This document shows, in pieces, positions 1 to 7,949 of a DNA stretch of 64,000 nt (positions are counted from its first letter, which is position 1; every line of letters starts with the position of its first letter). The DNA lies in assembly GCF_000143985.1 (NCBI RefSeq), contig NC_014364.1, positions 3,100,001 through 3,164,000 on the forward strand, in the 5' to 3' direction. The notes under the pieces were generated by a model that searched no databases, had not been told where the DNA came from, and saw only the letters and a list, made by a program, of their open reading frames with translations. The position numbers and the translations under genes were made by a program. This DNA comes from Sediminispirochaeta smaragdinae DSM 11293 (lineage in GTDB: Bacteria > Spirochaetota > Spirochaetia > DSM-16054 > Sediminispirochaetaceae).

Positions 1-410
1 GTGGCAATTCTACTCCCCCCCTCCACGAAAAGCACACTTTTCGGCTGACTCCCCGTCTGGATAAAACCCATAAAGCCAAGCGAAGAAGAACGAGGTTCCA
101 ATTTGACCTCGAGATCCATTCGGGGACGCAACCTGCTAAGAGGACCGGAAAGCGAGGGATGGCGGAGCAGGCGATCACGATATCCCGGTGCGGAAAGTTT
201 CAACACCGCGGGGAACTGTGTCGTGAAGCGATACAGCCTTACCGCCTCAGGCATTTCGATCGTAATAGGATAGACAGGTACATCGTCGGCAAGAAGAAGA
301 GCATTTTTGGGAGCCAGTTTCAAGGAGAGGTCCCAATCTTGACCCGATAAAGAAATAAAGGAAAGCTCAAACAGCAGAACAACAAGGCAGTAACGCTTCA
401 TCGGCGCCAT
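1..410 (-). CDS. Exported protein of unknown function, partial (cut by the window start)
   Basis: An open minus-strand frame runs from an ATG at 410 (or a second in-frame ATG at 401) without a stop to base 1, so the gene continues beyond the window. The N-terminus beginning MKRYCLVVLLFELSFISLSG is a typical signal peptide (basic start, hydrophobic core, small residues), so the product is probably exported to the periplasm or outer membrane. The visible 130 or so residues after it are beta-rich and show no motif I recognise. No clear ribosome binding site separates the two starts; the ATG at 401 gives the better signal peptide. The start lies close to that of the divergent NlpC/P60 gene, so the two probably share a short promoter region. 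Confidence 0.6.
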   Translation of the reverse strand, partial: MAPMKRYCLVVLLFELSFISLSGQDWDLSLKLAPKNALLLADDVPVYPITIEMPEAVRLYRFTTQFPAVLKLSAPGYRDRLLRHPSLSGPLSRLRPRMDLEVKLEPRSSSLGFMGFIQTGSQPKSVLFVEGGSRIA

Positions 411-445
411 TGTATCATGGTGAAGAATTGTGGTATACAGAATTT

Positions 446-964
446 ATGGACCGTTCGCGACACATCATGGTGGTAGTCGGACTTCTCATCTTCGCCGTAA
501 TCATGATCATCATCGACTACCTGGTCCCAATCGAGATAACCTCGGATGCTCCTGCCGAAATACGAAGGGCGGCGGTGGAACAGGGACTCCCGCTGATCGG
601 TACACCCTATCGTTTCGGAGCAAAGGGCCCTGTCGCCTTCGATTGCTCCGGCCTTATCGTCTATCTTTACACCAAGGCTGTGGAGGCATCGGAATTCAAA
701 CTCCCCTTTGAGGATGCACATGCGCAGGAACTTGCCCACCAGTACTCCAGTCCCGTTTCCGATCCGATGCCCGGAGATCTTGCCTTCTTTCAGTCGGAAA
801 CGGGGAAAATCACCCATGTCGCGCTTATTATCGCGGTAAGCGAACAAGAGTTTCTACTGCTCGAAGCAAGCGGCTACACTAATTCGGTGGAAAAACGCAA
901 CGTGGAAAAAAACAGAAGCGACCTTTTCAGCGTGGCACGGCTGCGACTCGTGAAGCACTATTAA
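446..964 (+). CDS. NlpC/P60-family cell-wall endopeptidase, membrane anchored
   Basis: Cysteine peptidase of the NlpC/P60 family, which cuts gamma-D-glutamyl-diaminopimelate bonds in peptidoglycan stem peptides. Residues about 7–28 (HIMVVVGLLIFAVIMIIIDY) form one membrane segment near the N-terminus. The catalytic domain follows with FDCSGL (nucleophile Cys), THVALI (catalytic His) and a polar third residue near LLEASGYT. It is compact (about 172 residues) with no SH3 or LysM substrate-binding domain. The frame stays open upstream to a TTG at 410, but the ATG at 446 places the membrane segment correctly and is preferred. It acts on the periplasmic side of the inner membrane, probably in wall remodelling. 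Confidence 0.85.
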   Translation: MDRSRHIMVVVGLLIFAVIMIIIDYLVPIEITSDAPAEIRRAAVEQGLPLIGTPYRFGAKGPVAFDCSGLIVYLYTKAVEASEFKLPFEDAHAQELAHQYSSPVSDPMPGDLAFFQSETGKITHVALIIAVSEQEFLLLEASGYTNSVEKRNVEKNRSDLFSVARLRLVKHY

Positions 965-985
965 CATAGAAAAACCGACAGCAAC

Positions 986-1444
986 CTAAAAGGTAACCAG
1001 GCGATCGGAATCTATCTCACGCACATAAATCCTGCGATAACGACCGGAGTGACTCGGCGGTTCTTTTTTGTCGGGAGGAGCTTTTCGGGAGAAGAAAAAG
1101 CAGAGATCCTCCATGTCGTGGATATTTTCGATAAGCGAATAACGAAAAAAGCAGGAATGGCCCTCGACAATTGCCTTTTGAATAGGGGCATCATCCAGGA
1201 GTGTGGGATCGATGTCCCGTCGCAGATGTTCCCGAATACCGCCATACCATGCCATCTGGAAAAAAACCTGCTTCAGAGTCCCTCCCGGCTCCCGGTAGTA
1301 GAGTTCATAGATCCCTGCCATGGAAGGAGCCGATCCTAAAATTGTATAGCGTTCGGCTTTGGTGAGGTGAGACCAGGCAATGGAAAAATAGACATCATCA
1401 TCCTTTTCCTGCTTCTTTACACGAAACCGCTTTATATCTTCCAT
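986..1444 (-). CDS. Conserved hypothetical protein with faint GIY-YIG-like pattern
   Basis: 152-residue soluble protein with no signal peptide or membrane segment. I do not recognise a family with confidence. Residues about 43–80 contain AGIYELYY, and about 25 residues later YGGIREHLRR, which loosely resembles the two beta-strand signatures and following Arg of GIY-YIG nucleases. The spacing and the absence of an obvious catalytic Glu make this only a suggestion. It is transcribed away from trmL, whose start lies 70 bases upstream, and ends close to the convergent NlpC/P60 gene. Codon use and the ATG start look normal, so I take it as a real gene of unknown function. Confidence 0.6.
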   Translation of the reverse strand: MEDIKRFRVKKQEKDDDVYFSIAWSHLTKAERYTILGSAPSMAGIYELYYREPGGTLKQVFFQMAWYGGIREHLRRDIDPTLLDDAPIQKAIVEGHSCFFRYSLIENIHDMEDLCFFFSRKAPPDKKEPPSHSGRYRRIYVREIDSDRLVTF

Positions 1445-1514
1445 GGCTTATAGTACCAACCGAAAAAGAAGAGGGCAATCGATTTCCTGGACGAAAGAAG
1501 CCCCGCTCGTTACA

Positions 1515-2006
1515 ATGAGCGACATGGATTTGCATATTGTCCTGGTGGAGCCGGAAATTCCACAAAATACAGGAAACATCGCCCGCACTTGTGGTGCTCT
1601 CGGGGCCGATCTTCATCTCGTTCATCCCCTTGGATTTTCCACATCGGACCGCTATCTCAAAAGGGCGGGACTCGATTACTGGCATCTTTTAAAGGTGCAT
1701 CATCACGACAGCCTCCAAGCCTTTCTCAACGACTATGGAAACGAAAACCTTTACTTTGTTTCAAAAAAGGCCCCCTTACGCTACGATCACATCAGCTATC
1801 CCGATCGACTCTTTCTTCTTTTCGGTAAAGAAACGGCAGGGCTGCCCGAAGAACTACTGAGGAAGCATCGGGACACAACAGTCAGGATCCCCATGGTAGC
1901 CGAGGCCCGATCACTCAACCTCTCAAACGCCGTCGCCATCATGGCCTATGAAGTCCATCGGCAACACGATTTTCCCGGCCTCATGGAAAAAGGAGGACTG
2001 GTTTAA
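1515..2006 (+). CDS. trmL: tRNA (cytidine(34)-2'-O)-methyltransferase TrmL (SPOUT family)
   Basis: Methylates the 2'-hydroxyl of the wobble nucleotide of tRNA-Leu species using S-adenosylmethionine. The protein of about 163 residues has the small-SPOUT layout. PEIPQNTGNIAR near the N-terminus is the substrate-side motif, and LLFGKETAGLPEE, IPM and SLNLSNAVAIMAYE form the trefoil-knot cofactor site. The length fits the family. The frame extends upstream to 1443 but the first 24 codons do not match the family. The ATG at 1515 (or 1524) starts immediately before the conserved HIVLVEPEIPQNTGN segment. It is separated by only 57 bases from proC, so the two may be co-transcribed. Confidence 0.9.
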   Translation: MSDMDLHIVLVEPEIPQNTGNIARTCGALGADLHLVHPLGFSTSDRYLKRAGLDYWHLLKVHHHDSLQAFLNDYGNENLYFVSKKAPLRYDHISYPDRLFLLFGKETAGLPEELLRKHRDTTVRIPMVAEARSLNLSNAVAIMAYEVHRQHDFPGLMEKGGLV

Positions 2007-2062
2007 CCTCTTTTCACTGATAAATCGGCATGGTACTCTCTTTAGCTGAAAGGAGAGAAAAG

Positions 2063-2875
2063 ATGCATACGATAGGAATTATCGGTACAGGGGTTATGGG
2101 GACAGCCATTGCAACAGGAGTTCATGCCGCCCACCCCTCCACCGGAATTGTTCTCTTTGATATCAACCGCAAGACCGGTCAGGCGCTGGCAGAAAAGATA
2201 GGCGGGACCTTTGCCCAAAGTCCAAAGGATTTAATTCAGACAGTCAAACAAGAGTCGGGAACCATGGTCCTCGCCGTAAAGCCACAGCACCTTGAGGGCC
2301 TTGCACAGGAAATCGGCAAGGATTGCGAAGGACTTCGGCTCATCTCGATTGCGGCCGGTCGATCGATTCAGACGATAGAACCTCTTTTTCCGGGAAGCTC
2401 GGTGATCCGTTTCATGCCGAATATCGCGGCCCAAATAGGCAAAAGTATCGTCGCCGTTGCCGCTCCCGAGGGAACCGCTCCCGACTTTCTTGAAGAGGCG
2501 CAAACCATTGCCAAATCTTTGGGAGAAGCCGTATTGCTTGACGAATCGCTTATCGCGGCATTTACCGGAGTCTCCGGTTCGGGTATTGCCTATGTGTTTT
2601 CCTTTATTCATGCCCTGGCATTGGGAGGAACAGAAAACGGCATTCCCTACCCCAAGGCCCTTACCATTGCCGTAGAGACACTTCTTGGGGCAGGAGAACT
2701 GGTAAAGGCGACCGGGGCGAACCCGGCAGAGCTGCTAACGCGGGTAACAAGCGCGGGAGGAACCACCATAAAGGGTATTGCCGCCTTGGAGAAAGGGGCC
2801 TTTACCTCTCTTATTATGGATGCGGTACGTTGTGCTACGGAAAAAGCAGAGACCATGGAAAAAGGAAAGGCATGA
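2063..2875 (+). CDS. proC: Pyrroline-5-carboxylate reductase
   Basis: Catalyses the last step of proline synthesis, NAD(P)H-dependent reduction of 1-pyrroline-5-carboxylate. The N-terminal Rossmann motif GIIGTGVMG (about residues 5–13) and the C-terminal signature region AGGTTIKGIAALEKG, with the preceding FTGVSGSGIAYVF segment, identify ProC. The ATG at 2063 is preceded by AAAGGAGAG at 2050–2058, which decides this start over an upstream in-frame codon at 2030. The length of 270 residues is normal. It ends one base before the serS start, so the two genes are almost certainly one transcript. proB and proA lie 32 kb away on the other strand. Confidence 0.95.
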   Translation: MHTIGIIGTGVMGTAIATGVHAAHPSTGIVLFDINRKTGQALAEKIGGTFAQSPKDLIQTVKQESGTMVLAVKPQHLEGLAQEIGKDCEGLRLISIAAGRSIQTIEPLFPGSSVIRFMPNIAAQIGKSIVAVAAPEGTAPDFLEEAQTIAKSLGEAVLLDESLIAAFTGVSGSGIAYVFSFIHALALGGTENGIPYPKALTIAVETLLGAGELVKATGANPAELLTRVTSAGGTTIKGIAALEKGAFTSLIMDAVRCATEKAETMEKGKA

Positions 2876-2876
2876 C

Positions 2877-4181
2877 ATGCTTGAAATGAAATTCGTAAAA
2901 GAACATCTTGCAGAAGTTCAGCAAAACATCATCAACCGACATATGAAGGTCGATGCCGCCGAAGCCGTCAGGCTCTACGACAAACGCAATGAACTGCTGC
3001 GTTCCGTCGAGGAAAAGCGAAGAGCCAGAAACGAGAACGCCCGAGCCATGAAGGGAAAACTCTCCCAAGAGGAGCGGACCAAGCTTATTGAAGATGGTAA
3101 AGAGCTCAAACGATCCATCGCCGAGCTGGAAAAAAATCTGGAAGAGACCGAAACAGCCCTGCAGGGATACACGTCGGCTATTCCGAATATGGCCCACCCC
3201 GATGCTCCCGTCGGTAAAGAGGACAAAGACAACCTGGAGATCAAACGCTGGGGAACGGTTCCTCACTTTGATTTTCCGTCAAAGGACCATGTGGAACTTG
3301 GCTCCGCCCTGGATATCGTCGACTTTGAAACTGCCAGTCGGGTGACAGGCCAGAAATTCTACTATCTGCGGAACGAAGGGGTTTTTCTCGAACTTGCCCT
3401 TGTCCGCTATGCCCTGGATATCCTTACGAAACGTGGCTTCACCCCGACGATTACCCCGGATTTGGCACGGGAAGAGATCGTCGAAGGGATAGGCTTCAAT
3501 CCCCGGGGTGAAGAGAGCAACATCTACACCCTGGAGGGAACCGGCACCTGTCTCGTCGGTACCGCAGAGATTACCCTGGGAGGCTATCATGCCGGGGAGC
3601 TGATTGACGGGCAGAGGCTTCCCATCAAACTGGCGGGTCTCTCGCACTGTTTCAGAAGAGAGGCAGGGGCCGCGGGCCAGTTTTCGAAGGGGCTCTACCG
3701 GGTGCACCAGTTTACGAAGGTTGAAATGTTTGTCTACTGTACTCCGGAAGAAAGCGAAGCAATGCACCATTCACTGCTCGCCATAGAAGAAGAAATTTTT
3801 CAGGGTTTGGAGATCCCTTACCGCATCGTCGATACCTGCACCGGCGATCTCGGAGCCCCGGCCTATAGAAAATTCGATATCGAAGCGTGGATGCCCGGCC
3901 GGGGAGATGGCGGAGAATGGGGCGAGGTGACGAGCACCAGCAACTGCACCGACTATCAGAGCAGGCGTCTCGGTGTCAGAATGAAAACCGAAAGCGGTAA
4001 CCGCTACCTCCACATGCTCAACGGTACAGCGATAGCCGTAAGCAGGGGTATTATTGCCATCCTGGAAAATTTTCAACAAAAAGACGGGTCGGTACGGATT
4101 CCTGAAAAGCTGGTCCCTTACACCGGATTTTCGGAGATCAAGGCTCGCGAAGCATCCAATCGGTCAAATTTTTTGATATAA
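2877..4181 (+). CDS. serS: Seryl-tRNA synthetase
   Basis: Class II aminoacyl-tRNA synthetase charging tRNA-Ser. Residues about 1–110 form the coiled-coil tRNA-binding arm, rich in E, K and R (for example RNELLRSVEEKRRARNENA). The catalytic core follows with motif 2 around HCFRREAGAAGQFSKGLYR and motif 3 near NGTAIAVSRGIIAILENF. The 434-residue length is normal for bacterial SerRS. The start MLEMKFVKEH lies one base after the proC stop, and a Shine–Dalgarno AAAGGAAAGG sits inside the proC 3' end. A hairpin beginning 6 bases after the stop is the likely terminator. Confidence 0.97.
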   Translation: MLEMKFVKEHLAEVQQNIINRHMKVDAAEAVRLYDKRNELLRSVEEKRRARNENARAMKGKLSQEERTKLIEDGKELKRSIAELEKNLEETETALQGYTSAIPNMAHPDAPVGKEDKDNLEIKRWGTVPHFDFPSKDHVELGSALDIVDFETASRVTGQKFYYLRNEGVFLELALVRYALDILTKRGFTPTITPDLAREEIVEGIGFNPRGEESNIYTLEGTGTCLVGTAEITLGGYHAGELIDGQRLPIKLAGLSHCFRREAGAAGQFSKGLYRVHQFTKVEMFVYCTPEESEAMHHSLLAIEEEIFQGLEIPYRIVDTCTGDLGAPAYRKFDIEAWMPGRGDGGEWGEVTSTSNCTDYQSRRLGVRMKTESGNRYLHMLNGTAIAVSRGIIAILENFQQKDGSVRIPEKLVPYTGFSEIKAREASNRSNFLI

Positions 4182-4186
4182 AGATG

Positions 4187-4228
4187 GAGGGGCGTTTCCA
4201 CAGGGAGACAGCCCCTCTTCATATTTTG
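4187..4228 (+). terminator. Probable Rho-independent terminator after serS
   Basis: Inverted repeat GAGGGGC (4187–4193) / GCCCCTC (4211–4217) followed by the T-rich TTCATATTTT. It begins six bases past the serS stop codon and would end the proC-serS transcript. Confidence 0.65.
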
Positions 4229-4242
4229 CTATATTTGTCCCC

Positions 4243-4664
4243 ATGAAAAAATACGCTTTTTTATTTCTCTCCCTCTGCATATCTGTTTTACCTGTGGCGG
4301 GCGAGCACAGCATAACGCCCCCAGAGTCTAAATAGACAGGATCGAGGAGCACAAGCTGTCACCGTACGGGCAAAGACGGTAAAAGAGGACACCATCGATG
4401 GTATTACCGCTCCCTGGTACCTTATCGCGGAATAGGACGGCTATAGAAAGTGAAAGCGGCGGAAGCGCCTGGGCTTGAATATTCTGAGGCTATGCAGAGG
4501 AGTTTGGCAAGGAGAAATACGAGTACTATACGCAAATTCGGGACAAAACCCTTCCGGATACCCTACGCGCCAGCGGGCTCTTCGATCGGGCCGATCAAGG
4601 GGAATGAATGGGGCTTATCTACGGAGAAGCGCTACGCGGTATAAAGAAGAAGCTGCCTCTTTGA
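4243..4664 (+). pseudogene. Decayed exported SH3-type protein in three reading frames
   Basis: An intact signal peptide, MKKYAFLFLSLCISVLPVAG, starts at 4243 and stops at a TAG at 4333. In the next frame, from 4337, AVTVRAKTVKEDTIDG and then ITAPWYLIAE follow. This looks like the strands of a bacterial SH3 (SH3b) domain before a stop near 4434. In the third frame, from 4488, GYAEEFGKEKYEYYTQIRDK continues to a stop at 4605 and resumes as MGLIYGEALRGIKKKL up to 4664. Three frames carrying consecutive protein-like segments indicate at least two frameshifts and internal stops in one ancestral gene. A strong hairpin overlaps its end. The original function cannot be told beyond a secreted SH3-domain protein. 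Confidence 0.7.
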
Positions 4665-4678
4665 GGCAGCTTCTTCTT
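4644..4678. terminator. Strong bidirectional terminator hairpin
   Basis: A perfect 16-bp stem (AAGAAGAAGCTGCCTC at 4644–4659 against its complement at 4663–4678) with a three-base loop. It lies between the decayed plus-strand gene and the 3' end of the minus-strand zinc-ribbon gene, so it can serve both directions. Confidence 0.75.
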
Positions 4679-4693
4679 GGTCGACCGAAAGAC

Positions 4694-4906
4694 TTAGCCG
4701 CACATTTTTCTGAGAATTCCAAGATAGTGAGACTGGAAACCAGCCAGAGAGTATTGGGGATCTTTTGTAAGCGCGGCCCTTGTTTTTTCTTCAAGCTCCG
4801 CCTCGCAACTTTTGCAGATCGCCTTATCGGTAACATAGATAAAGTTTCTCCCCGGCATGGCATTTGGTACAGCCTTTTTGCAGACATCACATACGATAGA
4901 AATCAT
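4694..4906 (-). CDS. Small double-CxxC zinc-ribbon-like protein
   Basis: A 70-residue protein with CDVC near residue 6 and CKSC near residue 35, which could bind one zinc ion as a treble-clef or ribbon. No other domain is visible and there is no signal peptide. The ATG at 4906 is chosen because AAGGAG lies eight bases before it; an in-frame GTG three codons upstream would leave no room for the binding site. It stands alone, divergent from pncB, and ends at a strong bidirectional hairpin. The function is unknown; small proteins of this kind often bind nucleic acid or protein partners. Confidence 0.6.
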   Translation of the reverse strand: MISIVCDVCKKAVPNAMPGRNFIYVTDKAICKSCEAELEEKTRAALTKDPQYSLAGFQSHYLGILRKMCG

Positions 4907-5003
4907 ATTCTCCACTCCTTGTCTGAGGTTTAGCGGACATCTTTTGTAAATAGTACTGAACCTATGCGCCTCTGTCGAGTAGAAAAAAAAAAGAAAAGAG
5001 CGT

Positions 5004-5009
5004 TATAAT
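5004..5009 (+). promoter_or_regulatory. Candidate -10 element for pncB
   Basis: A perfect TATAAT (5004–5009) lies 35 bases before the pncB start. It is preceded by an A-rich tract (4982–4998) rather than a recognisable -35 box. Only the -10 is convincing. Confidence 0.45.
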
Positions 5010-5043
5010 AGAAGCCATCATTACTGATTCAAGGACTAAAAAG

Positions 5044-6489
5044 ATGAAATACTCAGCGCTTCTTACCGACCTGTATGAACTGACCATGATGCAAGGCTAT
5101 TATCTGCTTGGAAACAACCCTCAGGTCTCTTTCGACATGTTTTTTCGCCGCAATCCCTTCTCCGGCGGTTATTCTATTTTTGCGGGTCTTGGAGATCTGA
5201 TCGACACCCTCGAACACTTCTCCTTCGACCAAGAGGCAATCGACTATCTTGACTCTCTGGGAATCTTTAAGAAAGATTTCCTTGATTACTTATCCAATTT
5301 CCACTTTAGCGGGAACCTTTATGCAATGGATGAAGGGACGGTTATCTTTCCCGGAGAACCGATAGTAAGGGTCGAAGCAAATCTCATCGAAGCACAACTT
5401 ATTGAGAGCATTCTCCTCAATATCCTCAACTTTCAGACCCTAATCGCAACAAAAACGGCAAGAGTCTACAATGCCTCCAGGGGAGGGCTTATCCTGGAGT
5501 TCGGGCTCAGACGTGCCCAGGGCTGGGACGGGGCCGTTTCGGCAAGCAGAGCCGCTTATATCGGTGGTGCGGCCGCCACAAGCAATACCCTGGCAGGGAA
5601 GCTTTTCAATATTCCCGTAAAAGGGACCATGGCCCACTCCTGGGTAATGGCATTTCCAAACGAGCTGGAATCCTTCCGCAGCTTTGCAGAAATCTATCCG
5701 GACAACGCAATACTTCTTATCGATACCTATGATGCCCTTGGAAGTGGCATCGAAAACGCCGTTATCGTTGGAAAGGAAATGAAGAAAAAGGGGAAATCAA
5801 TCGGAGTCAGGCTTGACAGCGGAGACCTCTCCTATTTGAGCCAGAAGGTGCGAAAACGACTCGACAAAGAGGGCCTTGAAGATTGTACCATCACCGTTTC
5901 AAACGATTTGACAGAAGAAATCATTCACCAGCTTATGTCCGATGGTGCGCCGATCGATTCATGGGGTGTCGGCACCCATCTGGTTACCGGAGGCTCGGAA
6001 GCAAGCCTTGCCGGCGTGTATAAACTTGGTGCGAAAGAGGTTGACGGCAAGATGGTACCGACGATAAAGCTATCAAACAACGCCGAAAAAACCACGAATC
6101 CCGGTATTAAGCAGGTTTGGCGATTTTTTGATGCGGACAACATGGCGATTGCCGATCTCATCGCCCTTGAAGAAGAACAGATTGCTCCGGGAAAGGCGTA
6201 TCGCTTCTACCATCCTATGTATGAAAATGCCCACTTCATTCTGGATTCCTACGATACCATCAAGCCGCTACTCAAAAAAAAGATCGAAAAGGGCAAGGTT
6301 ATCGCTCCCAAGGAAGGGTTGCCGGAAATACAGCAAAGGGTAAAAGATGGGCTCTCAAAATTCGATAGAACCTATAAGCGTATCATTAACCCCCACATCT
6401 ATAAGGTATCGCTGACATCTGCCTTGAAAAAGCTCAAACTTCATATGATAGAAGAGAGTGAAGAGTGGACGCCGGAAAACGGAAAATAA
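5044..6489 (+). CDS. pncB: Nicotinate phosphoribosyltransferase
   Basis: Makes nicotinate mononucleotide from nicotinate and phosphoribosyl pyrophosphate with ATP hydrolysis, the first committed step of the Preiss–Handler NAD salvage pathway. Diagnostic segments are the N-terminal LLTDLYELTMMQGY, the RRAQG segment near residue 160, GTMAHSWVMAF near residue 200 (the phosphorylated His region) and the phosphate-binding VRLDSGDL. The 481-residue length matches the long bacterial NAPRTase type. A TATAAT box lies upstream. The 3' end overlaps the start of the NeuB-like gene by 25 bases, so the two are probably translated from one message. Confidence 0.95.
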   Translation: MKYSALLTDLYELTMMQGYYLLGNNPQVSFDMFFRRNPFSGGYSIFAGLGDLIDTLEHFSFDQEAIDYLDSLGIFKKDFLDYLSNFHFSGNLYAMDEGTVIFPGEPIVRVEANLIEAQLIESILLNILNFQTLIATKTARVYNASRGGLILEFGLRRAQGWDGAVSASRAAYIGGAAATSNTLAGKLFNIPVKGTMAHSWVMAFPNELESFRSFAEIYPDNAILLIDTYDALGSGIENAVIVGKEMKKKGKSIGVRLDSGDLSYLSQKVRKRLDKEGLEDCTITVSNDLTEEIIHQLMSDGAPIDSWGVGTHLVTGGSEASLAGVYKLGAKEVDGKMVPTIKLSNNAEKTTNPGIKQVWRFFDADNMAIADLIALEEEQIAPGKAYRFYHPMYENAHFILDSYDTIKPLLKKKIEKGKVIAPKEGLPEIQQRVKDGLSKFDRTYKRIINPHIYKVSLTSALKKLKLHMIEESEEWTPENGK

Positions 6490-7604
6490 AGACGAACGCC
6501 GTCCCCTGGATCGTTGCGGAGATTGGTTCGGCCCACCATGGTGATATGGTAAAAGCGGACGAGCTTATCGCCGCGGCGGCAGAATCTGGAGCCGATTGTG
6601 CAAAGTTCCAACTCATCATTGCCGATGAGATTCTTCATCCCGACAGTGGATCCATCATCCTACCCGGGGGGGCGACACCGATCTTTCAGCGGTTTCAGGC
6701 ACTTGAACGCCCCTCCGAGTTCTACAGGGAGCTATCAGAACGCTGTACCAAATACGGGGTCGAGTTTCTTTGCTCTCCATTCGGCGTGCAAAGTGCCGCA
6801 ATCCTACGGGAGATCGGCGTACGGGCGGTAAAGGTAGCATCTCCGGAGCTCAACCATGTTCCGCTTCTGAGGGCTCTTGCCGGTATTCCAAGGATACTTT
6901 CCACGGGGGTCTCAACCCTGTCGGATATCGAAGCCGCCCTCGATGTCTGCGGGACCGAAGAGACGGTGCTCTTGCACTGTGTCACGAGTTATCCGGCCGA
7001 TCCCGCCGAGTATAATCTTTCGATCATTCCCCACCTATCCTCTCTTTTCGGCGTTCCCGTGGGGGTTTCCGATCATTCCACAGATCCCATCCTTATCCCC
7101 GTTATCGCCACAGCCCTCGGGGCAGTGGTCATAGAGAAACACTTTACCCTGGACAAGAAGGGAAAGGGACTCGACGATCCGATAGCCCTTAGCCCTGCGG
7201 AGTTTCAGGCCATGGTATTACAGGTCAGAAAGGCGCGGAGCATGGAGCCACAGAAGATTCTGCAGACACTTTCCAACCAATACGGCAAAGAAACGGTCGA
7301 AGCAATACTGGGAGACGGGAGGAAAGTGCTGAGCAGATCAGAAAAGAGGTACTATACCACGACGAATCGTTCGATTATGGCAATTAAAAACATTGAAGAG
7401 AGGGAAGCTTTTACGACGGAAAATATTGCGCTTCTTCGCAGCGAAACCAACATGAGGCCTGGACTTCCGGGACAATTCTGGGACCTTGTTTTGGGAAGAA
7501 GGGCCGTATGTCCGATAAGAAACGGAGAAGGCATCACCTGGCGCCACTTCAGTGGGCAAGGAGCCCCAGATCGAGCATCATTGATACCAACTTCTCTTTC
7601 GTAA
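6465..7604 (+). CDS. NeuB/SpsE-family nonulosonate (sialic-acid-type) synthase
   Basis: Condenses phosphoenolpyruvate with a six-carbon amino sugar to make a nine-carbon sialic-, legionaminic- or pseudaminic-type acid. An N-terminal TIM-barrel NeuB domain is visible: VAEIGSAHHGD with metal/PEP-binding residues, CAKFQ, VKVASPEL, LLHCVTSYP, GVSDHS and VIEKHFTLD. A C-terminal SAF (antifreeze-like) domain follows at about residues 300–365, containing RSIMAIKNIEE and MRPGLP. It starts with GTG at 6465 inside the pncB 3' end. Its last 56 bases run convergently into the minus-strand cheY gene. It is the only synthase of this type here and could feed the SpsF/SpsG-like glycan cluster at 27.8–34.6 kb; the exact sugar is unknown. 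Confidence 0.85.
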   Translation: MDAGKRKIKTNAVPWIVAEIGSAHHGDMVKADELIAAAAESGADCAKFQLIIADEILHPDSGSIILPGGATPIFQRFQALERPSEFYRELSERCTKYGVEFLCSPFGVQSAAILREIGVRAVKVASPELNHVPLLRALAGIPRILSTGVSTLSDIEAALDVCGTEETVLLHCVTSYPADPAEYNLSIIPHLSSLFGVPVGVSDHSTDPILIPVIATALGAVVIEKHFTLDKKGKGLDDPIALSPAEFQAMVLQVRKARSMEPQKILQTLSNQYGKETVEAILGDGRKVLSRSEKRYYTTTNRSIMAIKNIEEREAFTTENIALLRSETNMRPGLPGQFWDLVLGRRAVCPIRNGEGITWRHFSGQGAPDRASLIPTSLS

Positions 7605-7947
7605 TCGGTTTCTGGATATAGCCTTCACACTGACTTCGAAAGGCGGTCATGACATTCACGGCATCACCTAAAGCGGTAGTCATAATCACCTTTGCACCGT
7701 CCAGTCCCAAAATGCCGCGTTCCTCTTCTATCCTTCGGACCTCCCGCAGCACGGTCTGCCCGTCCAGCTTCGGAAGCATGATATCAAGGCAGATGAGATC
7801 ATAGGGAGTTTTATCCTCAAGGCTGATTCTGAAGGCTTGAAGGGCCTCCTCTCCATCAACCACCGAATCATAGTCGCCGAACTCTTTCAGCAGGTTTTCC
7901 ATCAACTTCCTACTTGCAAAATCATCTTCGACAATCAAAATTTTCAT
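7549..7947 (-). CDS. cheY: CheY-like single-domain response regulator
   Basis: A 132-residue stand-alone receiver domain with the acidic pair EDD (residues 7–9), phospho-acceptor Asp55 in CLDIMLPK, the Thr of MTTAL and the conserved Lys in YIQKP. A longer spacer (LEDKTPYDL) precedes the acceptor strand. The ATG at 7947 has GGAGAG five bases upstream, which also spans the end of the preceding cheX-like gene; an in-frame GTG two codons earlier is less likely. It is the last gene of the first chemotaxis operon. The final 56 bases overlap the oppositely oriented NeuB-like gene. Its target is unknown and it carries no output domain. Confidence 0.85.
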   Translation of the reverse strand: MKILIVEDDFASRKLMENLLKEFGDYDSVVDGEEALQAFRISLEDKTPYDLICLDIMLPKLDGQTVLREVRRIEEERGILGLDGAKVIMTTALGDAVNVMTAFRSQCEGYIQKPITKEKLVSMMLDLGLLAH

Positions 7948-7949
7948 GA

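Noticed and set aside
159-350. 63-residue plus-strand frame near the start
   Set aside because: Lies antisense to an open minus-strand gene with a signal peptide and has no ribosome site or domain.
4475-4933. 152-residue plus-strand frame across the bidirectional hairpin
   Set aside because: It crosses the strong hairpin and runs antisense to the zinc-ribbon gene; only short parts match the decayed gene and in a different frame.
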